Source: Patiria pectinifera (lineage: Eukaryota; Echinodermata; Asteroidea; Valvatida; Asterinidae). Taken from it: a stretch of DNA of 64,000 nucleotides. Where the stretch lies: contig CM057149.1 of the NCBI GenBank assembly GCA_029964075.1, forward strand, positions 27,418,197 through 27,482,196, written 5' to 3'. Positions 52,888 to 63,920 of the stretch are shown here, in pieces. The notes under the pieces were generated by a model. The model ran no database searches. It saw nothing but the letters and a program-made list of their open reading frames with translations, and had not been told where the DNA came from. A program made the translations under genes and the position numbers. The stretch's first letter is position 1. Each line of letters begins with the position of its first letter.

Positions 52888-53592
52888 AAGGGCCCTGTAA
52901 CACTTCTGCGTATCCTAATTCCTTATGAGTTGCGCATTGACATCTGTTTCATACGCAGTCGTACGCACAATACGCACCTCATATGCATCTCTATCGATTT
53001 GTGTAGGTTTTATGTACGCAGATATAGCATGGTACGGCCCAGTACGCAGGATAGTTTTGGGCATGCACAAAACTACGCTGCGTACGCTGTTACGCAGGTC
53101 ATAAGTTATAAATACGCAGCGCATCCGTCCCACATCAGTCGAGTGCGTTACGAGTACACTAAGTATTCGTGACGCACCCTGACCCCGTCAGCATATGAGC
53201 CGACTGTATTGGACGTATACATAGCGTACTTGCAGCGCAGATGCAACGCACGCTGAAAGGCGAGCGGCGGAAATGCGGCGGGAGTACACTCAGAAGTGCG
53301 TCAAGCATGCGGTCGGCATAAGTCGGGTGCGTCCGGAATACGCTTGGCATGCGCACTGCATAATGACCTATTCGCAGCCCGAAAAATAATGTTGTGCACT
53401 GCATACGCAACTCATACGCATCTCATACGCAATGGATGCGCTGAATTCGTTACTTGTACTCTAGATGTGCGTCGCACATAAGTCAAAGTATTCAAAAAAT
53501 TGCGACGTTTTTGAGCATACGGCTGCGTATTGACAATTTTTGATAAGGAGCTCATAAGGAATTAGGAAACGCAAAGGTGTGACAGGGGCTTT
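52888..53592. mobile_element. MITE with CCCTGT ends and TACGCA-rich core
   Basis: The left end GGGCCCTGTAACACTTCTGC pairs with the right end (complement AGCCCCTGTCACACCTTTGC), and both continue into CCTAATTCCTTATGAG, about 45 bp of inverted repeat. The core is full of TACGCA and GCGTAT. TTAA at the left and TTAG at the right suggest a TTAA-type target. No transposase is present. Confidence 0.75.
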
Positions 53593-53678
53593 AGTCACTG
53601 ACCGAATTCACCAGCAAGCAGTACGCACGTCAAATTTGTGTGTGCTCTTTTTCGTGCCTAATTTTCGATAGAGCAACC

Positions 53679-54068
53679 ATGTCCTCAAATGAACAATCTT
53701 CTTCTGCACAAGAAGTACCTGTCTCCCTGAAACTTGTAGGAGATACCATCAAAGCAGCATTGGGAGATTTCAAGGGGTATTTGGATACCTCGCTCGCCTC
53801 ATTCAAAAAAGACAGCGAGCGTAAGCAACAGACGACGTCGGAACAAGTACAACAGCTGAAGCGAGCTTCGGAGCTCAGCTTTCGCTTCAAAGGAAACAAA
53901 ACCCAATATGATTTCAATGCAGGTATTGTAGAGAAATTAAGAAGGGCAGAAAATTGTCTCAAAGAAGACGACGGTGGGTCAGCAAAATCCCTGGTGACAG
54001 AGGTCATTGCAGATGTAAAAAAAAAAAGCGAAACAAGCTGATAAGACTAGCCGATAAATCTGACGCAG
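53679..54068 (+). pseudogene. Element D Gag (ORF1), first exon
   Basis: From ATG 53679: MSSNEQSSSAQEVPVSLKL, then a helical charged region with TTSEQVQQLKRASELSFRFK and GNKTQYDFN, typical of the N-terminal half of DIRS/Ngaro Gag-like ORF1. A run of A at 54017-54027 puts the frame out. After it ADKSDA can be read in another frame up to a GTTAGT donor at 54069. Confidence 0.65.
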
Positions 54069-54421
54069 GTTAGTAGATGAACAGAGTATAATAATATATT
54101 GTCATTCAAATGCTTTGTAATTAACTCAGCCTTTTTCCTTTGTACTTGCCAAGCTTGGAATACCTGAACTGATGATGAGTTTAAACTTAGCTTATTATTA
54201 AGCAAATACAAGTAGTAGAAATTGTTTTTATAAAGCAATGCCTATAGAAGCATACTGCGAATTCTGTAAGATGTATTCAAGAGAGCCTAATGGGCTTTCG
54301 GTGACATTCTTCACGAAACAATTAGCATAAAACGTGAATTGCATTGACAGATTAGACACTACAGATTCACCGATACGTAAAGTACATTTCTTCAACCTAT
54401 ATCGCTATAACCTTCTTACAG
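54069..54421 (+). other. Putative 353-bp intron in element D gag
   Basis: GACGCAG-GTTAGT at the left and CCTTCTTACAG-GCTGG at the right have splice-site form. Removing the segment joins ADKSDA to GWTAVDEYLSDELASNSED, in the order seen in related elements. The interior is AT-rich with stops in all frames. Confidence 0.55.
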
Positions 54422-54813
54422 GCTGGACAGCTGTAGATGAATACCTCAGTGACGAGCTCGCTAGTAACTCCGAGGATGACACAAGCTCAAGACAAGCTCA
54501 AGCAAGGGCGGTACGAAAAAAGCGTCTTCAGAAAAGCAGTCAGCTTGCGAACAAGCGTCAACGTCAAAATGCTACAATGGAGCAGTTTTCTCCTTCTACT
54601 TCTGGCACTGGGCTTTTTCGAAGCTTTCAGCCAAACCGTAGATTCATGCCTGGGGCTACCTCAGCTTGGAGCGCAGGACCAAAGCCAACAAACTTGTGCT
54701 TGGCCTGCGGGAAACCAGGTCATTGGAGACGCAACTGTGGACAGCAAATGCAGGCAGTGGTGGGAAGGAAGGAACCAGCAGGGGGTAGTACAACTCAGCC
54801 CCGACAGTGGTGA
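54422..54813 (+). pseudogene. Element D Gag, C-terminal part with zinc knuckle
   Basis: GWTAVDEYLSDELASNSEDD, a basic region (VRKKRLQKSSQLANKRQRQ) and the CCHC knuckle CLACGKPGHWRRNC at about 54694-54735, ending at a TGA at 54811-54813. Nucleic-acid binding by the knuckle follows from the family. Confidence 0.8.
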
Positions 54814-54819
54814 ATCAGA

Positions 54820-56835
54820 CGACTCGCATAGTGTAGCAGAAAATGTAAATACAGAAACAGGGCATGATATCAACTTTTTTCTTGCAAACTATTATGAATA
54901 TGAACAGGGCAATGATGAGCCATTGGTCAAAGGCAGATTAAAAGCGGCTGTAGAATTTGGAGAGGAATAGACGCAAATCCAACGGTCATAGATATTATTT
55001 CTAATGGATATAAATTGCCTTTTATTAACACTCCTAATCCCAGAAATTTCAAAAACAACAAGTCGGCACTAGAAAATAGCAGTTTTGTTTCTGAAGCGAT
55101 ATCAGATCTTTTGAGTAAAGGATTGGTTGCCGAGTGTGACAAACCACCACATGTAGTTAATCCATTGACTGTAGCTACCCAAAGTTCGGGAAAGAAAAGA
55201 TTAAGTTTAGACCTTCGTTATGTGAATCAATTTCTTTGGAAGGATAACATTACTTTTGAAGACTGGAAAGTAGCAGAGTCATATTTCCAGAAAGGTGATT
55301 TTTTATATTCTTTTGACCTTAAGTCAGATTATCATCATATTGAGATTTTTCCTGAGCATTGCAAGTTCCTTAGTTTTGCTTGGACCACAGAAGGGGTCAT
55401 CAAGTACTATTCTTTTTTTTAGTTTTGCTATTTGGTTTATCCACAGCTCCATATATTTTTACAAAGTGCTTAAGACCACTAGTAAAACACTGACGTACTC
55501 AAGGATTCTTTGTAGTTTTGTACCTCGATGATGGTTGGGGCAGAGCGTGTACCGAGGAAACTGCCAACTTGATTGCTTCAAGGGTAAAGTCTGACCTTTT
55601 GTCGGCGGGATTAGTGCCGAATGTTCAGAAGTCACAATGGGTAGCTACGCAAAGTTTGACTTGGTTAGGTTTGGTATGGTATTCAAGAGACTTTTCAATT
55701 AGAGCCTCTGACGGAAGAATTGAAGATTTTGTTAGCTGTATCAATGGCATTCAGATCAAGCTTCCCTATACTTCAGCTCGGAAGCTGGCCTCAATTACAG
55801 GTAAAATTATATCTCTTGGTCCGGTAGTGGGGAAGATCTCTCAATTGAAAACAAGGTTTCTGTACATGGAAATTATACGGAGAGTTCACTGGGACTATGA
55901 ATATAAACTTGCTAGCGACTTCAGAGTCATTGAGGAATTAGTTTTCTGGAAGTCAGAAGTTCAAACCTTGAACAAACGGTATTTATATGAATACTCTCTT
56001 CCCAAATGTTTTGTTTATACAGATGCGAGCCAAGTGGGCTGTGGTGCATGGACAGTCGGATGTGGAGTGGAATTGGTCCTGCAAAGGAATTGGTCGAGCG
56101 TTGAAGAAACCAAAAGTTCCACGTGGAGGAAATTACAGGCGGTTGCCCTCGCATTGCAAGCATTTGCGAAGAGTTTAGAGGGTAAAGTAGTGAAGGTTTG
56201 TACTGATAACAAAGGCGTTGTCTCGGTAGTCAGCAAAGGCAGTATGGTAGAAGAGTTACTCGTACTAAGTCTGGGTATATTCCAATTCTGTAGAAAGCAT
56301 GGTATTCAACTGGAGGTACAGTGGATACCCAGAGAGCTCAATCAAAGAGCTGATGAGATTAGTAGGGAGATAGATTGGGATGATTGGGGTGTATCATACA
56401 TATTCTTTCAATTCATTGATAAAATATGGGGACCTCATACAGTTGATCGTTTTGCAGATGAAACCAATGCAAAATTGCCTACATTCAATTCCAAATACTC
56501 ATCCCCTGGCACAAGCCAAGTAGATGCCTTTTCGTGCAATTGGCAAGGAGAAAATAATTGGTTAGTTCCCCCCTATAATCTTGGTGGCGAACGTCCTAAG
56601 ACACTTGAAGTTGTGCAAAGCAGAGGGCACTTTGGTTATTCCCTACTGTCATTCAGCCCCTTTTTGGCCGTTGCTCTTTTCCCATCAAAGTTCGTTTCGA
56701 AGTTTGGTCAAGCATACCATGAATTTTTCTGATTCGTCAGATATATTCGTCCAAGGTCGGAATCGCAAGTCTTTATTTGGATCACCTTTATTCAAGTCCG
56801 AAGTCCTTTGTGTCAGAGAGAAGTTTTCATTATGA
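54820..56835 (+). pseudogene. Element D RT, RNase H and C-terminal PPY-motif domain
   Basis: RT begins near NDEPLVKGRLKAAVEF (54912), shifting frame into DANPTVIDIISNGYKLPF. It keeps LSLDLRYVNQFLW, FLYSFDLKSDYHHIEI and, after a frameshift and a TGA, the catalytic YLDDGWG (55521-55541). RNase H, counted from codon 1 at 55518, has D169 (VYTDASQVGCGAW), D230 (CTDNKGV) and D279 (NQRADEIS), but K205 in STWRKLQAV where related elements have Glu. A domain with VDRFADETNAKLPTFNSK, VDAFSCNWQGENNW and VPPYNL follows. It resembles the N6-adenine-methylase-like region of DIRS elements. A last frameshift at about 56590 leads to TLVIPYCHSAPFWPLLF and a stop at 56835. Confidence 0.85.
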
Positions 56836-56846
56836 TGAGGAATAAG

Positions 56847-56960
56847 CCGCATGGCAAGGTAGCCGCATGGCAAGGTAGCCGCATGGCAAGGTAGCCTCAT
56901 GGCAAGGTAGCCGCATGGCAAGGTAGCCGCACGGCAAGGTAGCCGCGTGGCAAGAAAAGA
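56847..56960 (+). repeat. 16-bp minisatellite GTAGCCGCATGGCAAG
   Basis: About seven near-perfect units directly after the element D ORF2 stop. One unit has TCATGG and two have CACGG or CGTGG. Confidence 0.95.
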
Positions 56961-57570
56961 ATTGCCGAATGGCAAGTATATAAAAGAATAAATATTAAAT
57001 ATAAATTACTTTATTAAGTAGCTATTTAGTAGGGGGGCCAATGTACAGATTTGGGTTCCCGTTGAAATTTCATGTTAATTTATGGCAACCATTATAAATG
57101 TAATCTTATGAGTCCTGAGAACAAGAAAATTGATGTTGCCATTTTTTTCATTGACCTTTAATGACCTTGACCTGAGGTCAAAGTTCATGGGTCATTTTCA
57201 CCTAAAATTTGCCTTTCGGAAGGGTTTGCGAAGATTTTCGAGGCAAGTGAGCACATATTGTATTTGGTTGAGAGTTTCTCCATTATAATAAATGTTATTA
57301 TTAATGTACTTATGGGTTTTGCTGAAGAAAACATGGGAAAATGTCACTTTTCCCGAAAAGGGCCGGGTTGTTTTGACCATCTCACGCAGATTCCGCCCCC
57401 CCCCCCCATGACCTCGGCCATCGAGTGACGAAAAATTAAAAAACTTGGTACATGCATAGAACAACATAACATGAACAAACCCAAGAAATTTCATGACTAT
57501 GGGTTAAAGGGTTTTGGAATTGCGGCTAATTAATTATTCATAAGCACGTATGGTAATTCAAATGTGTACA

Positions 57571-59120
57571 CTACGTATAGGGGAAATTCAGTTTTGACGG
57601 AGAATAGCGCCGAAAATATTTCGCTGCGCGGCAACCTGTGTTTCGAATTTCATGTTTTGGTATCAAAAGATGTGCAAGACTCGAGGCTAAAAAGTCAGGA
57701 CAGCTCAGGCCGTGAAATAAATAATTTTTCAAGAGTATCGCGGAAAAGTTGAAAGAGGGAAAATCCGCCCCCCTTTTAGGGCCAAAATATGACCAACCCT
57801 TTAGTGCCTGGCATCTAAATATGAAATGTTGTAAAGTGTCTTCTGCAGTACCACACTCACACAGGGTGTTTGTCGGTTGAGGAAAATCCCCACTTCTTTT
57901 GGTGCGAGCCACTCCAGAGCGGAGGTGATTTAAGCATCTCCAGGTCTTCCATCCTGCATTGGATCCTGTAGGTAAGGCTTCTGCAGGCTTGATTGGCATC
58001 TCATGTAGTGGGGGAGACGCCACCAGCCTGGTCAACCCAGGAGGCACACACTTGGGTCTTAATAGCAGTGTTGATCGCTTTCAGGTGACTCACAGTGTAG
58101 CACTGCTGTGACTGGTCAGAAGCATCGGTCAACGTTTTCCCTTGGGGGACCGTTCCTTTGAAGACGTACTCTACTCTGCCTTTGAATACTACAAAGAAAC
58201 GATGGTTCTTCAGTAGAACACCAATAACCTGGGTAAGGGTCAGGTCTGCCGTCATGTCCAGGATCTTCTGAAGGAGTCATCAACGGTTAACACTGTCAAA
58301 AGCAGCTGTAAGATCAACAAAGACAGCGCCGGTGATCTATTTTTTTTTCTGATGGAAGCAGTCCTTAATGTACTGAGTGAGGTTTAGAAGCTGTCCAGTT
58401 GTAGATTTGCCAGGATGGAAGCCTGCCTGCCTGTTCCTGTATCAGTTGTTTCTCAATGAAAAGGCAAGAAGGTTGAGGAGGAAATATTCCAGCAACTTGA
58501 ATATGTGACTTTGGGACGATAAGTTTTGACATGCATTGGGTCTTTCCTGTGTTTTAGGAGGGCGATGACCTTCGACTTTTGCCACACTTTAGGTATTGTT
58601 TGTGTGGCGAGCAGGTGTTGATGAGCTGGAGTAACCAATTTGAGGCGTTTGGTCCAAGATGTTTCAGTTCTTTGGTGAAAATGTTATCCAGTTTGGTTGA
58701 TTTCCTGTTCTTTATTTATGCCAGTCGCAAGTTCATTAGCAGAGAAGGATTTGATGAAGCCAATTAGGTCGATGGCGGGGTCTTTCTGGCGGAGCTTGGC
58801 TTTCGATCGGTCGCTTATTAGGAGAACGTGGCACTTTACCATTTAAATAGCAGTTGTTGTGGGCTATTTGGTTGGCGGTGATGTTACAATGCTGTTCACT
58901 TGGCTGAGCTTTTTTATATTATACTCCAGGCTTGGAGGCCATATTGGCTTCTTGGCCATATTGGTGGTTACCACAAGGGTTTGCCACAAGCTTTGAAGCT
59001 GTTCTGATATGGCTGTTATTAATTCCTCCCCAGATGAGATGGTATCGACAGCAAGAGAGTCGTTTTCATACATGCGTTTCTATTTCCTGTAAAGTTCAGC
59101 ACTACAGGATGCTAAGCCTG
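57571..59120 (-). pseudogene. Jockey-like LINE ORF2 remnant
   Basis: Read downward on the minus strand: PKVWQKSKVIALLKHRKDP (about 58600), AGFHPGKSTTGQLLNLTQYI (about 58420-58360), VFVDLTAAFDSVN (about 58320), DLTLTQVIGVLLKNHRFFVV (about 58250) and a degraded VPQGK. After an internal deletion it continues NHLRSGVARTK and LCECGTAEDTLQHFIFRC at 57900-57810. These are RT palm motifs and the C-terminal HLRSG / CxCG...HxxxxC segment of jockey-type LINEs. The YxDD box is missing. Many stops. Confidence 0.7.
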
Positions 59121-59764
59121 GGTTGTAATCAGTGCGGCAGCCCGTAGGGATGTTCTTGCACCACCACATCAACAAACCAGTGTCATAGTTATCGGGGGTT
59201 GGATCAATGTCAGCTAGATGGTGTTTGAGCTCATTGGTGAAGCCTTCACAGTTGGCCTTACTAAGTTGAAACAGCGGTGGAATGGAATTGTTGCGAAGAG
59301 ACAGCAGCAGTCACTTTGATTCCAATAGGGCGATGTCGGGTCTTTGGAATGGGGTCAAGGACCATTTTGTTGCCAAGTGAGGCGATGTTGTGGCTCACAA
59401 GGGCTAGAGCAGGGTTGAAACTTTATCTCCAGCCCCCACTGTGGACAAACTTCGACAGTTTCGCATTGTGCAGGCATGCAACTGTAAACTCACCAAAAAA
59501 GAGGAAATTCCTAAATTCAGAAGACTTTGTACAGTGATTTTCATTGTTGAATGGCAGAAATGAGAATAAAAAAAGAGGAAATCAGCTGATCCGAAGAAAA
59601 GTTGCATGCCTGATTGTGAATAAGGCTCAGTTGACTTGCTTCGGCCAGCTATTCAAAAGCGTCGACGTCTGTGCTGGAATGATAGCCAATGATGCTGCTG
59701 TGGCTATTAAATCCCCGATAATTATGCGTGGCTTGGGCTGTTTTGTGGATTGTGGCGGTGGCAT

Positions 59765-59960
59765 TAGGATGGAAGACCTGGAGGTGCATCACCTCCGCTC
59801 TGGAGTGGCTCGCACCAAAAGCACCATGAAGAAGTGGGGATTTTCCTCAACCGACAAACACCCTGTGTGAGTGCGGTACTGCAGAGGACACTTTACAACA
59901 TTTCATATTTAGATGCCAGGCACTAAAGGGTTGGTCATATTTTGGACCTAAAAGGGGGGC
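59765..59960 (+). pseudogene. Second copy of the LINE C-terminal segment (right arm)
   Basis: Plus-strand mirror of 57780-57956: HHLRSGVARTKSTMKKWGFS, then a frameshift and CECGTAEDTLQHFIFRCQAL. It retains a KSTMKKWGF stretch that is shortened in the left arm. Confidence 0.7.
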
Positions 59961-60721
59961 AGATTTTCCCCCTTTCAACTTTTTCCACGATACTCTTGAA
60001 AAGTTATTTATTTCGCGGCCTGAGCTGTCCTGACTTTTTAGCCTCGAGTCTTGCACATCTTTTGGATACCAACTTTTGATACCAAAAACATAAAATTCGA
60101 AACACAGGTTGCCGCGCAGCGAAATATTTTCGGCGCTACCCTCCGTCAAAACTGAATTTCCCCATATACGTAGTGTACACATTTGAATTACCATATGTGC
60201 TTATGAATAATTAATTAGCCGTAATTCCAAAACCCTTTGACCCATAGTCATGAAATTTTTTGGGTTTGTTCATGTTAAGTTGTTCTATGCATGTACCGAG
60301 TTTCATAATTTTTCGTCACTCGATGGCCGAGGTCATGGGGGGGGGGGCAGAATCTGCGTGAGATGGTCAAAACAACCCGGCCCTTTTCGGGCAAAAGTTA
60401 CATTTTCCCATGTTTTCTTCAGCAAAACCCATAAATACATTAATAATAACATTTATTGTAATGGAGAAACTCTCAATCAAATACAATATGTGCTCACTTG
60501 CCTTGAAAATCTTCGCAAACCCTTCCGAAAGGCAAATTTTAGGTAAAAAATGACCCATGAACTTTGACCTCAGGTCAAGGTCACTAAAGGTCAATGGAAA
60601 AAAATGACAACATCAATTTTCTTGTTCTCAGGACTCATAAGATTACATTTATAATGGTTGCCATAAATTAACATGACATGCCAACGGAAGTACATTGGCC
60701 CCCCACTAATTTCTCTGCAGA

Positions 60722-61667
60722 AAATATAAAGACGATGAGTACTCTTCAACGTTGGCCATGATTCTTGACGCATCAAGAGCCCCCAGCACTACTAAAAAAT
60801 ACAACGCTGCTTTTGCCGCATGGCAACAATGGTGTAAGGTGGAGAAGATCATTCCGTTACCAGCCAATGCCAATGACGTGTGTCGTTATATTATACATCT
60901 CTTCAATATTGGGGCGCCATTTTCGAGAATCGAATCAGTTTTCTATGGTCTTAAATGGCGTCATGATTGTTTTGCGGACTGTAAAGAAAACCCATGTGAC
61001 AGTAGATTTTTACATAATGTATTACAGGGATTAAAAGAAGATTAGCTAAACCTGTTGAGAGGAAAGAACCCATTACACCAGAAATATTAAAGGCTGGCAT
61101 AGACAAGTACGCAGTTCTGAGCAGTCTGTTAGATATTCGATTATGTACCATGTTGCTTATTTCATATGCAGGTTTCAGGCGTCACAGTGAACTTATCAAC
61201 ATCAGAAGATGTGATCTCCAATTACATTCCTCATATCTTAATATCTTTATAGTTAAAAGTAAAACTGACATTTTTAGACCAGGAGCCTGGGTGATAATTT
61301 CAGCAACAAATACATCTACGTGTCCAGTCAGAATGTTAAACAGATACCTAATCCTTGCAGATCTTGTGGATGAAGATTCAGATGAAAGTTTCCTTTTTCG
61401 ACCAGCTAATTATATTCCAACAGAGAACAAGTACAAACTAAGATCAGGGCAACTATCATATTCAAGATGCCTTGATATATTTAAAAGCGCCTTGTCTTTG
61501 GTAGGAGTCAACCCCAAGCGTTTTGGATTGCATAGTCTTAGAGCTGGGGAGCAACGGCTGCGGCTCGTATTGGTGTGCCGGACAGGCTTTTTAAGAAACA
61601 CGGACGTTGGCGTTCGGAGACGGCAAAGGATGGCTACGTCCACGAGTCGTTGGAATCCCATTCATAA
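60722..61667 (+). pseudogene. Element D tyrosine recombinase (ORF3)
   Basis: Recombinase that would integrate circular element DNA without target duplication. The frame opens after an acceptor-like TTTCTCTGCAG (60710-60720): KDDEYSSTLA, SRAPSTTKKYNAAFAAWQQW (core-binding domain), then after a frameshift at about 61030 KPVERKEPITPEILKAG and the catalytic domain. Visible active-site positions are R in ISYAGFRRHSEL (about 61175), H and R in LHSLRAG (about 61530), and, after a one-base deletion at about 61555, HGRWRSETAKDGYVHES with the nucleophile Tyr at about 61636. Stop TAA at 61665-61667. R-H-R-H/W-Y is complete but split over three frames. Confidence 0.85.
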
Positions 61668-62044
61668 ATACCTTTTCGGTCGAAAAATATTTTTTTTTAA
61701 ACTAGACGTTGCCAACCATTGTGTTCAACAATTTTACACCATGTTTTACGAAACACCCCTCCGACTAAAATATGGAATGCCCCTCCACAACTCGGTACCT
61801 TATTGGGACATTGGCGTGCGCGTCGCGCGTACTGCGCGATGTCGCGCAAGTCGCAGCTGGGCTGGGCTGGTGAAGTGTGACTTTCGGACCATGAAATACT
61901 GATTTACTGGTAGTACCTTACGCATGCATACGGGAGGAATTTGAACGTTCAACCAATGAAGCGTTAAAAGGCACCGGATTTCATAGGAGTCCATATTTCA
62001 TGTGACACTGGAAAAGCGTTTAAGACCAGCTAGCTATATATATA
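61668..62044. other. Sequence right of element D
   Basis: May hold the element's terminal repeat, but no repeated partner was found at its left end. No gene was recognised. Confidence 0.35.
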
Positions 62045-62178
62045 GGCCGTATACGAATCAACTGGCTGCGGCTGGGAGTAACACACACGTCTATGAGAAT
62101 TGGCTGCAGCCACAAGCCAGTAGCTTCCATAGGCGAACGTGTTCTTTGCAGCCGCAGCCACAACTTCCGGACACGGCC
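62045..62178. mobile_element. Short MITE with GGCTGCGGCTG subterminal motif
   Basis: GGCCGTATACGAA..AACTGGCTGCGGCTG at the left pairs with CAGCCGCAGCCACAAC..CCGGACACGGCC at the right. The length of about 134 bp and GC-rich ends fit a hAT-like MITE, though no target duplication was resolved. Confidence 0.6.
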
Positions 62179-63920
62179 TCGGCCTGAGTCTTTAATGATC
62201 ATCCGTATAAGACCGGCCACGTGACGGGTTCTCGACCAATAGGAATGCGTAAACTGTCTTAGGTATTTATGAATGGTATATCAATATCGCAGATCTCCTT
62301 TTGGTCAGTATAGGATTTAAATCAAAATCTATGACGTCATTTAGATGTGAAGTACATTACAATGTGAACTTCATTGGTCAATTTCGATCTTTTTTTTTTT
62401 TGCAATACAACAACGGGTTAACGAAGACCCATCTAGAAGATGCCTGCTGAATGGTCAGAATCTTGAGATCTAGCTGCTCGCATATCATAGACCCTTGTTG
62501 TGCAAGGCGATATATTCAACAGACAATGAAACGAGTGGTGCACAAGCAATATCCTACAGCTGAAACACCAATAATTTGGGGGAAATATAATGAACAATTT
62601 GAGTGCATTGGGTTAAAAGCTAAACAATAGGTATGGAAATATTATCTGAATAAAATTGGAAAGTATTTTTTCATTTTGTTGAATACTCCAAAAAAGGCAT
62701 AAGTTTGTCAAGGTTGCCCTGTATGTCAATTTAAATATTATTTTTTTCCCGCGTATAATCACAATACAATTGTAATCAGGATGTGACTGTAGGGATCAGT
62801 CTGCAGAATTAATGCTGAATAACAGTGAGCGAATGTTAGCGTCTGATATTATTAACTGCAACAATACTATTTTAATTGGGTGCCAACATTAATCAATAGT
62901 GTATATGCATGTGCAGTCAAAGGTCCTATTAGTGTGGCCATAGCCCCTGACCTAACAATATGGGCATACAACATGTAGTCCATACCTGTAGAGTTACTTC
63001 AAGGCTCAAGTTGAATGTAATTTCAACAACAATTAGGGAGGTGTGCCTCACTTGGGAAATACAACTTTATTTAACAATGGACTTAATGTAATTTGTGAAT
63101 AATGTCAAAATTAGATGCAATAAATGCATATGTAAATGTACAAAACTGGGTCATGTACAACTTATTTCTTCAAGTATTTCTTTCAGTTACATACATTCTG
63201 GTGTATAGCAGTCTAATCTTAAGAATACAATTAAATTAACTCTTAAAGGTTTCTGATCACCCAGACTTTAGTACAAAACAATGCATATCTCAAACAAATT
63301 TGGAATTCAAAGAATGTTGGATTGAACCTGACGCCACTTTTTTTCTTCGTGTATCATCTCAATAAAGGTCAGACATTGCAAAAATTGTTGAAAGGCATGA
63401 ATCTGGGACTCAGAAACATATCCGGTTTTGTTAGGAAATAATTTGAAAATTGTACTTTGTATTTAAAAACCTTAGTTTTTAGCCTAAACTCCAAGCTGAG
63501 ATTTACATCTGAGCCTAATTTTCAAATTCAGAGTTTACTTCTTACAATCCTGAAAATAGGTTTTCATGTCATTGACTCCACTGTATATGCAGCTTTCCTA
63601 AAAAAAAAAAGGAATTGCTAACTCACACAAGACACTTGGGTACACTGCAATGTTCAATACGTGTACTATACAGACAAATGTACATCTACATAAAACTTTT
63701 AAACAACAGATCTGAATCTTATACCGCTTTTAATCATATCAATCCTTAACCATCTTTACAATAAAGTTCACACAAAATAGCCATCCTTAATCTATTACAG
63801 TTGAGTTATACACGACAATAAAGATAACTTTTGAACATACCTGTTTCAGAATGAAATGATGAATGGCAGTAAGCGGATGTTCAGGCCTTCCAACTTAAAC
63901 AACTTGCATCTGGAGTGCGC
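62179..63920. other. AT-rich intergenic stretch
   Basis: No gene, RNA or transposon end recognised on either strand. Confidence 0.5.

Larger units (their letters stand above)
57029..60706. mobile_element. TA-flanked inverted-repeat structure with LINE-derived arms
   Basis: The arm 57029-57956 is the reverse complement of about 59765-60706 (some 930 bp, high identity). The 1.8-kb spacer holds a decayed LINE RT on the minus strand. The outer ends are GTAGGGGGGCCAATGTAC / GTGGGGGGCCAATGTAC, bordered by TA at 57027-57028 and 60707-60708. Each arm carries the LINE motif HLRSGVARTK and CECGTAEDTLQHFIFRC. It is inserted between element D ORF2 and its recombinase. Confidence 0.8.
53679..61667 (+). 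mobile_element. Tyrosine-recombinase retrotransposon D (DIRS/Ngaro-type), decayed
   Basis: Order: Gag with CCHC (53679-54813), RT/RNase H/PPY-motif domain (54820-56835), then, after a 3.7-kb insertion, a tyrosine recombinase (60722-61667). RT with a YR instead of a DDE integrase defines DIRS-order elements. Terminal repeats were not identified. Multiple frameshifts and stops show it is inactive. Confidence 0.85.

Noticed and set aside
56847..56960. Short repeats resembling a small CRISPR array
   Set aside because: 16-bp units are contiguous with no spacers; it is a minisatellite.
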